Shown here: in pieces, positions 53,437 through 62,168 of the stretch | Layout of the letters: every line of letters begins with the position of its first letter | Numbering within the stretch: the stretch's first letter is position 1 | Assembly: GCF_905220565.1 (NCBI RefSeq) | Contig: NC_059399.1 | Location: forward strand, 6,851,501 to 6,915,500 | Direction: 5' to 3' | DNA: 64,000 bases | Origin: Melitaea cinxia | Lineage: Eukaryota; Arthropoda; Insecta; Lepidoptera; Nymphalidae | Made by a program: the position numbers and the translations under genes | The notes under the pieces: model-generated | What the model was told of the DNA's origin: nothing | Database searches by the model: none | What the model saw: the letters and a program-made list of their open reading frames with translations, nothing else

Positions 53437-53495
53437 ATGAGATGAGATTTCCTGATCTGGACCCGATCAGGAAATCTCATCTCATCCTGATCAGG
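53427..53495. repeat. perfect 31-bp inverted repeat (hairpin) with 7-nt loop
   Basis: Left arm 53427-53457 starts CCTGATCAGGATGAGATGAG; right arm 53465-53495 is its exact complement; loop TGGACCC at 53458-53464. Confidence 0.95.
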
Positions 53496-53650
53496 TCCAG
53501 ACCAATCATCTGCGTTACATGCCTTATCTAGTCCTGATCAGGCATGCCTGGTCCGGTCCTTCTAAGGAAGACGAAAAAATTTCTACTCGGGTTCACCAGG
53601 TCAGCTAGTAAATACATATATATTTTTTTCAATTAAGAAGAAGTTATTTT

Positions 53651-53768
53651 ATTGAAGTTATATTTCTTTTGGCGCAAAAAATCCGACAACCTGAAGTAAG
53701 TTAACGAAGAAGAAGTTAGTAACGTGAAGTAAGCTTGACTAGCTAGATAAAGTATAACTTCTAATCTT
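53651..53768. mobile_element. possible small MITE
   Basis: Starts ATTGAAGTTATATTTCTTTT and ends AAGTATAACTTCTAAT, which are loosely inverted. Non-coding. The ends resemble a known style of lepidopteran MITE but are imperfect. Confidence 0.35.
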
Positions 53769-53959
53769 ATTTTTGTCTTTTTTGACGGAACTATTAATTT
53801 AACTTTTTGTTATATTATTATCATTTCACTATACACTTATCTATAATGATTATTTCTTGAATATCCCGATTCCTCAGTTGACTGATAAAAAAATTCAAAA
53901 GAAAGTTAACTCAGCTACGATACATATATCCAAGTCATATATATATACATGGTGCCCAG

Positions 53960-54560
53960 GAAAGACTGTCAAGCGGAAGTCCAGAGCTAGAACATCCCTT
54001 AGGGATTCCAAATCACCCCTATGTATATGATCTGATTTTTTATAGTTTAGGAGATATGATTTATTTTTATTTTTTCAATGTTTTTCGATCTTAGCGCTAT
54101 TTTTGATCATAACTTCGTAAATAATTGAGATAAATTCCTGATTTTTTTTTGTAATTTAGCTAAACCTTGGGTCCTAAATGATACACACACAAATAAACCC
54201 TAAAAGTAAAATCATGTGCTACATAAAAGAAATAATTAAAAAAAAAAGTGCAAAAAAAATTATAACTTCGAAGATTAAAAAAAAAAAATGATAGCAACAA
54301 AATAATTTATTTAAAAGAATTTTAAAAACATCCTTAGTTTATCTAGTTTCTACCATAAAAAAATCAATAAGTTAGGCATCATCCCCAAATTTTGGTTTAA
54401 ATACGACAAGTCTGATATTTGAAAACTTAAGTTTAAAAATTGTAATAAATTTGGTCGTGTTCACTGGGAGTATGACTTTGAAAACAGATAAAAAACACTT
54501 CCAATCTGAATTTTTGTATTCTAATGATAGCCGCACCAGTTGTTCGGAAAGTGACAAATA
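53960..54560. other. unassigned; possible decayed minus-strand ORF
   Basis: A 61-codon minus frame at 54372-54557 starts MSLSEQLVRLSLEYKNSDW. It is followed on both sides by AT-rich sequence and does not match anything I know. It may be part of an old mobile element. Confidence 0.25.
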
Positions 54561-55847
54561 GAGTTAATGAACTAGTGTCAGAGTGAGATAGGGTTTTATA
54601 CGATCGTGCTGGGGTTGTTGTTATTTGATATCTTACTCTTAATAATATTTACTTAAGGTTAAAAATATCTTAAAATTAAAGATAAAAATTAAATTTTGTT
54701 GTAAGGGCAAATAATACATCATGAAGTGGTGGTAATTTATTTTATTGTATGACTGACTATAGCCAACAATGCTTTACCGTAGCTCCCATAATTATTAAAA
54801 TGAATAACCATAATACTCATTGTGTATAAAATAGAAATAATAAATAGTACCACTAATTAATTTTTTGAAGTGACCTATTTGGTCTTAAAGTTCACTATAT
54901 AAATCGGTTATGCTGCTTTAAAGATGCTCTTTTTTAGGAGTCGGTTAATCATTTTGAATTGTTTTTTTTAAACAAGTAATCAGTATATCCTATTCGATAT
55001 ATACTATGTCTACAGTATGTTATTTCGATTTAATGATTATCCTTCAAGTTTAGCCGTAGAGCTACGATGTCATATTAGATATATTATAATATATTCCCTA
55101 GTGTGACATCATAATAGTTTTGTTCTTGTTGTTTTGTAGAACAGTTTTAACAGCACCACGAGATTATTTTTCATATATACATACTAACAGTGTAACTAGC
55201 AGAAACAGTCTGCCTTAGTTAAAGAGTTTGCTTTTGGTTGAGTGGAGTAATTTGAAGAGGGGAGACTATTTAGAATTCAGGTAAATAAACGGCAGCATTC
55301 AAGCTCAGGATCGATACAATTAAGCGCGGATTTTCATTAACTTCGCAGGGGTTATTAAGAAAAATGTTTTATATGATGTACTATTTAATTTGCATATAAA
55401 TATAACGATAATTTTATATATTGATAAGATCCATGCATTTACAGATACAGCTAAAGCTATGCCACGGCAAGTTCGAAAAATATTGCCATGTACTTCTCCT
55501 ATTTAATAATTGTGAAAACATTAAAATTGTGTTTAATGATAATTTTATAGCGATACGGCACGCATTGTAAAAATCGCAAAGTGAACCTTAGAGCTTGTTT
55601 CAACGTTTACTGATAAAGTTATCGCGAACATAAGATACTCATTAATAGGATTTATTATATATTCTTTATTACACTAAGCAAATTTACAATAGTGATTATA
55701 ATCTAGGAAGTTAGCAAGGGTGAACTTATCTCTAAAAGATATCTCTTCCAGTCAACCCATAATATTAGAAGTAGAAGATAAGTAAAATAGACCATTCCTA
55801 CTTCACCACATATAATAAACAGCAGGTTACGAAATCGAATATCTTTT
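54561..55847. other. AT-rich sequence
   Basis: No feature recognised. Confidence 0.4.
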
Positions 55848-56110
55848 TATATATAAGTAGATTGACAAACAAGCGTACGACTTAAATGATGATAAGCGAT
55901 TACCGTAGCCTATAGATGTCTGCGACACCAAAAGCATCGCAAGCGCGTTGCCGACCCCATCCCCAATTCCTCCAGGAGCTCTGGTCACCTTACTCATCAA
56001 CAGGAGCACAAAACTGCTTGAAAGCAGTGTAATTGAGCTGTGATCTTCTATAAGGTACCTCGGTACTACCCCAGTCGGGCTGCTTCATATTTTGAGCAGG
56101 AAATTTCCTG
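55848..56110 (-). repeat. interspersed repeat family G, minus-strand copy
   Basis: GATAAGCGATTACCGTAGCC, TATAGATGTCTGCGACACCA and AAAGCATCGCAAGCGCGTTG are the complement of blocks at 47790-47880. The rest (CCTCCAGGAGCTCTGGTCAC, GTACCTCGGTACTACCCCAG) extends the family. Confidence 0.55.
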
Positions 56111-57007
56111 GTGTGTTAGTTTAATATATTTGACGCAAAGAGTGGAGTCTAATAGTGCAAAACAAAATTATAACAGAATTTTTATAGGTTATGTGGCGTA
56201 TCCATATAAATAGACTTTTTTATATGGAAATAATAACGAAATCTCATTTCTTGTTTTTATTTTGATTATAAAAATATTTTTTGATAAATGTCAAGAATTC
56301 GTATTTTGAATTTTTCTTTATAATTTATGTTTAACAATTTATTAATTCTATTTTATATTTTACCACGAGCACGTTGTTTTGGAATTATATTGTATATTTT
56401 GCTATGTGAACATTGTTTTTTTTAAATATTATTATTATTATTCTTTAATAAAGAGTCGGTGGAGATAGCTACATTTTTTAATTACTTCAACCGTTAAATA
56501 GCTCATTCGCTAAATTTTGATATCGTTATACTTCAGATATAGCACTATCGACAAAAGGCGAAGCCGGACCTTAGTAATTTTAGAGCTTTGTGGGTTTTGA
56601 CAACATTAATTCCAAGTTTTGTGATAATTTGATAGCGATACGGCACGCGTCGACAATCGTTGATGGAGATTATGATTATAAAATTGTAATCAGTATTAGT
56701 TCTATCGCCACGTACAGATTAAGGTAGAATATAGTTATAAGTAAAATTTTATATTCAATTTTTTTCATCTTTTCCTATAATATAATTTTATTTTTAATTA
56801 TTACAATTTAGGCATCGTAGCTTTATCTCATTGATAATATACTTAATTTATTTTATTATTAGTCATAAATATAAAACAGTTTGATCCAAAAGGTAAATAG
56901 CAAAGCGGATTATTCCTTAATAAGTAATAGAACAGGTCATGTCCCAAAATTGCTCATTAGCAGTCGGTACACTACAATACAATTACTTTACTAACAGTAA
57001 ATAATTG
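56111..57007. other. AT-rich sequence
   Basis: The words GATAGCGATACGGCACGC at about 56630 and TAGCGATACGGCACGC at about 55548 are an isolated repeated phrase. Otherwise no feature. Confidence 0.4.
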
Positions 57008-57625
57008 TGTTTGCTCGCAAACGAAAAAAAACCGACTTCAATTACATCGACGAGTAATACAACGTAGATCGAGGAAAAAATAGTCAAGTAACTACGCGTT
57101 ATCAAAGATTACTCAAAAAGTAGTAATCAGATCTCGATAAAATTTAAATGTGACCACATGATAAACATCCGCTTTCGATAAAATTAAAAATTATTAAAAT
57201 CGGTATACCCATTAAAAAGTTATTGCGGATTTTCAAGAGTTTCCCTCGATTTATCTGGGATCCCATCATCAGATCCTGGTTTCCTTATCATGGTACCAAA
57301 CTAGGGATATCTCCTTTACAACAAAAAGAATACAAAGAATTATCAAAATCGGTACATCCAGTAGAAAGTTATGCGGTATAAATACAACGTAGGTCGACGA
57401 AAAAAGCGTCAAGTAAAAACGCATTATTAGATATAGCTCGAAAAGTAGTTGTTAGATCTCAAATAAATTTAAATGGGACCAATTGACACACACCACCTTT
57501 CGATTAAAAAAAAATTGTTGTAATCGGTCCACCCAGTCAAAAGTTCTGATGTAACATACATAACCTAAAAAAAAATACAGTCGAATTGAGAACCTCCTCC
57601 TTTTTTGGAAGTCGGTTAAAAAGCA
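57008..57625 (-). mobile_element. snap-back element family D, longest copy
   Basis: Runs from GCTCGCAAACGAAAAAAAAC and CGACTTCAATTACATCGACG to AACCTCCTCCTTTTTTGGAA with GTCGGTT. It includes both the TTCCCTCGATTT..CCCATCATCAGATCC section and a second GTCGACGAAAAAAGCGTCAA section, so it is the most complete version here. Confidence 0.7.
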
Positions 57626-58367
57626 AAATTTATTCTACATACATTTTTGTAGCTATAGTTTTATTTACAATTATAATTATCGCATATAAGGAGACAAAAG
57701 CAATCGCTCAGAGACAAGTTATCTTTTAAAAAGAAGGTGACAGATATCATCAAAAACTCGCACAAATTTTAACCGCCACATTCTCGTTGCGAACTCGTCT
57801 CTATTACAACTGCATAAGACGTCGCGATGTTTGGCTCGATGTGCTGTCGTTTGTACAATGTTTCTCACTACTTGATTTGTTTTGCGTGGTGTGCAGGTCT
57901 ATCTGTCTAATTATAATATCGATAGGTTTAAGTTGATAGCATCCTTGAATTCCTTACTTTATTATTTTGTTGTTTAACTTTAACATTAACAAAGTTTGAT
58001 TATTACAGTGTCATTTGTTAATTTAAGGGAAACCTATTATTGGCTATAAGATGTATAATTTGTAAAATTGTTGGTTTTCTCAATAAAATAATATAAAAAT
58101 AAAACAGGCTGAATCAACCAAGCAAGAATTATTTAAAAAATCGTTGTACTACATGTTTGGTTTATCTTCATCCAAATTCAAGCATCCTCAAATGATTACA
58201 CTAACATGCTAATTGTCGAATACGTTTGCAACAACTATGTAGTATTATTATTTTAATACTTAAACACTGTACTTTAAAACGAATTAAACCGGATAACACA
58301 TTAACGAAGAAAAGGTATGTCTTAACGTGGGTAAAAAATTACATTTAAACTGAACTGAACTGAATTT
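57626..58367. other. AT-rich sequence
   Basis: A mildly GC-richer patch at 57770-57900 has no frame or splice support. No other feature. Confidence 0.35.
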
Positions 58368-58705
58368 GCCCTAAGCGTCCCACAGCTGGACAAAAGCCTT
58401 TCTTTCCTGTATTAAAGAATTTTTATTCCACCACGCTGCTCTACTGCGGGTTGGCAGGTAATATGGATATGGATATTCTTGCCATGAGCTATCTATCGTC
58501 GTCGTCGTCGATCGTTACGTGCCTATCACAATAACCAGGATCAATGTCATTATGTGCTCTTCGAGGCATGGTGGTGCGATACATCCACGCGATCTAGACC
58601 AGACTATTTGTACAAATGCTAATTTCTGCTACAAGTGAGAATCGAACCCCCGATCGTCGGCATCAAGGCAAATGCTCGCATCATAACACCAGAACGATTG
58701 TTTAT
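58368..58705 (-). mobile_element. tRNA-derived SINE, diverged copy
   Basis: Tail CCCTAAGCGTCCCACAGCTG, CCACCACGCTGCTCTACTGC and GGGTTGGC on the left, and the B-box complement GAGAATCGAACCCCCGATCG at about 58638. A small (CGT)n expansion lies at about 58496-58511. Confidence 0.65.
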
Positions 58706-59147
58706 ATTTTGAAACTGCTTATCAAACACTATATTTTCTCATATTTATTTTATTTAATAGAGGGGCTATTCGCAAGGTTTTAGTTTAAGGGAAACGATGG
58801 ATTTTTATATTATTTTCTTAAAAATTGAATTATAGAAGCATTTGTTTATTTTATTGTTGTTGTGTTCATTTTTTCTTTAATTTTGTATCGTAAAAGTCGT
58901 TTTAGACACACGTTCTTTACACATCCGTGTTTGAATGACAGAAATGCATATCTAGGTACATACAAAATGATGGAGATGTCAATTTGATGTCAACTTCAAA
59001 AATATTCTCTCTAAATTTTATTTTCATATTTTATTATTTCGATCATATTTCTTGATTAAATTGACATCAAATTGCATAAAATAATTCCGACAATATCGGA
59101 ATTATATATAAATTACAAGATTCCGCTTTAACGTTTTTTCTTTTTCA

Positions 59148-62100
59148 GATTTCCTGAGCGTGGCGTTGCCGAGCAATGACGGCGGCCTGAGGCAAGCAGC
59201 CGGGTGCCCCTGCAGCGGGTCTTCGTGCTGCCGACGCCGCAGCAACGCCATTATAGTGACTTTATGTGTGTGTATTTAAGTGTACATTGTTTAGTGCGAT
59301 AATATGTCAAATAGTTTTAAAACAACCAATGTATCTCAACCGGAACTTTTCACTTGTCCAGAATGCACTAACGGAAAGTTGTTTAGGGGCCGCAAAGGCT
59401 TAAAAATTCACACCACCCGTTGCCACAGCGATCCATTAGTGCATTCATTACCTATTTTAACTGATACTTCATCAACCGTAACCAGTGATAATAATTCGGT
59501 TCCATTTGAAAAATTTATTTTAAAATGTCACCAAAATATCCCGCTTGTTAAACGAGCTCCTAGAGGAGCGAGGATGTCTCTAGCTAGATCACTATCATCT
59601 GTAATTAAAAAATGTATTTCGGACACTGATTCGGCCTGGCAAAATCTTTTTTTGTTTTCCTACAAATTTTTACATGTTGATAAAACCAAAAATGGTTCTT
59701 TATCAACTAAATTAAAACAGAATAGCTTGTTAGACATTCCGATTATCATTCCTAAAAACCCACGACCTTTATATTCTGATTCTAGTAAAATTATTGAAAA
59801 TAAAGCAATGGATGGAGATCTTAAGAATGCAGCTCGCATTCTTTTCTCTAGTGATACCCTCGCACCTTTTGATAATAAAACGCTAGAAGCCTTACGTGAA
59901 AAGCATCCCTTACCGAATCCGGCGTCCTTGCTCCCAAGTCCACCTATTTTCAATAATGTTTTACAGGTTGAAGATGAAGACACCTATGCTGCAATTATGT
60001 CGTTCACAAATGGCTCTGCTAGCGGCATAGACGGCATCACACCACAACATCTTAAAGATCTTGTGAGTGTCTCAGCTGGTGACGCTGGCAGGGCTCTCTT
60101 GAATGACATAACCAATCTTTGTAATTTCATGTTATCTGGCAAGATATCTTCATCTTTTTTGTCTCATATTTACGGTGCAAGACTATGTGCCTTTAACAAA
60201 AAAGACGGTAGTATCCGTCCGATTGCTATTGGGACCACATTTCGCCGTCTGGCGTCTAAATTGGCATGTAGACACATAGTCTCCAGCCTAAAAACAAAAT
60301 TTCAACCAATACAATTGGGCTTTGGAAGCAAAGGAGGCTGTGAAGCAGCAGTTCACGCGGCTCGTACTTTTTTAAAAAGTAATGAGGCTGAAGTTCTGCT
60401 GAAAGTTGATGTAAAGAATGCTTTTAATTCTTTAGACAGAGCAACCTTGCTTAACGAAGTTTCATTACATCTTCCTGAAATTTATCCTTATGTTTGGCAA
60501 TGTTACAGTTCACTATCTAAACTACTTTTCGGCGAAAATACAATTTTTTCTAATGTCGGCGTTCAGCAAGGAGACCCACTAGGACCGGCTCTTTTTAGTC
60601 TAGGTATCCACAAATGTATCTCAAATTTAAAATCAAAATTGAACATATGGTACCTAGATGATGGAACCATAGGAGGTAAAGTGGACGATGTCGTTGAAGA
60701 CTTAATTAAAATTAAAAACGAGTTTGATAAAATTGGTCTCAAATTAAATTTTTCAAAATGTGAAATTTTCTTCACAGATATTCTATCACTTTCCAAAATT
60801 AATTTGGCAACGGAATTATTTAATAAAATTGCTCCTAATTTAAAAATACTTCAAAGAAGTACACTTTGTCTTCTAGGTGCACCGCTTTTTGATGAAGGCA
60901 TACAGCCAATTTTGGATAATAAAATTAAAATATTTGTTGAAAACACTGACAAATTGGGCACTCTAAATTCTCATATTGCCTACACTATATTAAAATATTG
61001 TCTATTTGTCCCAAAATTAATGTATATTTTACGCGCAAGCCCAATTTGGAATTTTCCTGGAATGACCGAAAAACTTGATGCCACTTTAAAAAATTCATTA
61101 GAAAAAATTCTAAATTTATCTTTTGATGAAAATTCATGGACCCAAGCTACTTTACCAATTAGAGATGGTGGCATCGGCGTGAGAAAAATTTCTAGTGTCG
61201 CTCTTCCTGCGTTTCTTGCTTCTGTGCATAGTATCAAGGGTTTATGTTCTGACATCTTAAAATCTAATTCAGTCCAAATTACAGATGCTACAGATGCAAT
61301 AGAAAACTGGAAGTTAATGTGTCCTAATGGCGATATCCCGAAGGACGTTACAAAACAAAAACTTTGGGATATACCAATAGTTCACAATACTCATATAAGT
61401 TTGACGCAAAATCTTACAAGTGACAAAAACCGTGCCAGGCTTCTAGCTGTGTCAAATAAAGAGTCAGGTCACTGGTTACACGCAATGCCGTCAAAAAATC
61501 TTGGGACACTTTTAGACAATGAAAGTTTTAGAATTGCTCTCGGTCTCCGGTTGGGAGCTCCACTGTGCTTTGAACACAGATGTCCGTGCGGAAAAGAGGT
61601 CAATTCTTTCGGACTACACGGCCTTTCCTGTAACAAGAGTTCAGGTAGGTTTTCCCGCCACGGTTCCCTAAACGATATCATAAAAAGAGCTCTTGCCACC
61701 ATCGACGTTCCTGCTCTTATCGAGCCAACTGGAATTAGTCGCAATGATGGCAAGAGACCTGATGGATTGACGTTGGTTCCCTGGGAAAGGGGACGGGCGC
61801 TTTTGTGGGACGCAACCTGCGTTGACACACTTGCTCCGTCTCATGTCAGGGAAACAGCCTTAAAAGTGGGAGCCGCAGCGGAAAAAGCTGAAACGACTAA
61901 ACGGCACAAATATTCGTCACTAATTCCAAATTACATCTTTGTGCCGTTTGCAGTCGAAACACTTGGACCTTGGAGTAGCAGCGCTAAAAAATTTTTAAAT
62001 GAGATAACACCTCGCCTTATTGCCACCACTGGTGACAAGAGGGCTGGTGCATTTTTTGCCCAGAGAATCGGCATAGCGATTCAACGGGGAAATGCTGCCA

Positions 62101-62168
62101 GCATTCTTGCCACAATTCCACGCGGACATGATTTATACCAAAACTATCTGTAAATATTTAGTTCTTAA
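59148..62168 (+). mobile_element. R2-like LINE with restriction-like endonuclease, apparently intact
   Basis: A GC-rich leader (59148-59303, starting TTCCTGAGCGTGGCGTTGCC) precedes one long ORF (59304-62153); a 3' end of about 15 bp follows the stop before the T run of the next element. The leader's composition differs sharply from its surroundings. Exact 5' end, 3' end and target duplication are not resolved. Confidence 0.75.
59304..62153 (+). CDS. LINE ORF: zinc finger, reverse transcriptase, CCHC and restriction-like endonuclease
   Basis: 949 codons, unbroken, from ATG at 59304. Domains in order: an N-terminal C2H2 finger (C18, C21, H36, H41, with RGRKGLKIH between); a linker; RT with SGIDGITPQHL, DGSIRPIAIGTTFRRLASKL, LLKVDVKNAFNSLDR, VGVQQGDPLGPALFS and catalytic YLDD at 450-453; a thumb region; a CxC-x9-HxxxC knuckle (C760, C762, H772, C776); and a PD-(D/E)XK-like nuclease with RPDG (P819, D820) and LLWDATCVD (D836). 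A finger up front and a nuclease after the RT are the plan of the R2/NeSL group, and the length is close to R2. The YLDD (not FADD/YADD) and the WDATCVDT block are distinctive. Such proteins are known to me as abundant unnamed ORFs in invertebrates. The ORF could be functional. Confidence 0.85.
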   Translation: MSNSFKTTNVSQPELFTCPECTNGKLFRGRKGLKIHTTRCHSDPLVHSLPILTDTSSTVTSDNNSVPFEKFILKCHQNIPLVKRAPRGARMSLARSLSSVIKKCISDTDSAWQNLFLFSYKFLHVDKTKNGSLSTKLKQNSLLDIPIIIPKNPRPLYSDSSKIIENKAMDGDLKNAARILFSSDTLAPFDNKTLEALREKHPLPNPASLLPSPPIFNNVLQVEDEDTYAAIMSFTNGSASGIDGITPQHLKDLVSVSAGDAGRALLNDITNLCNFMLSGKISSSFLSHIYGARLCAFNKKDGSIRPIAIGTTFRRLASKLACRHIVSSLKTKFQPIQLGFGSKGGCEAAVHAARTFLKSNEAEVLLKVDVKNAFNSLDRATLLNEVSLHLPEIYPYVWQCYSSLSKLLFGENTIFSNVGVQQGDPLGPALFSLGIHKCISNLKSKLNIWYLDDGTIGGKVDDVVEDLIKIKNEFDKIGLKLNFSKCEIFFTDILSLSKINLATELFNKIAPNLKILQRSTLCLLGAPLFDEGIQPILDNKIKIFVENTDKLGTLNSHIAYTILKYCLFVPKLMYILRASPIWNFPGMTEKLDATLKNSLEKILNLSFDENSWTQATLPIRDGGIGVRKISSVALPAFLASVHSIKGLCSDILKSNSVQITDATDAIENWKLMCPNGDIPKDVTKQKLWDIPIVHNTHISLTQNLTSDKNRARLLAVSNKESGHWLHAMPSKNLGTLLDNESFRIALGLRLGAPLCFEHRCPCGKEVNSFGLHGLSCNKSSGRFSRHGSLNDIIKRALATIDVPALIEPTGISRNDGKRPDGLTLVPWERGRALLWDATCVDTLAPSHVRETALKVGAAAEKAETTKRHKYSSLIPNYIFVPFAVETLGPWSSSAKKFLNEITPRLIATTGDKRAGAFFAQRIGIAIQRGNAASILATIPRGHDLYQNYL

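Larger units (their letters stand above)
53150..53590. repeat. GATCAGG-rich repeat region with tandem units and hairpin
   Basis: The whole stretch is built from CCTGATC/GATCAGG and GGTCCGGTCC/GGTCCAGA words in both orientations. It contains the 72-bp tandem array and the hairpin listed separately, and ends near TCTACTCGGGTTCACC. Confidence 0.7.
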
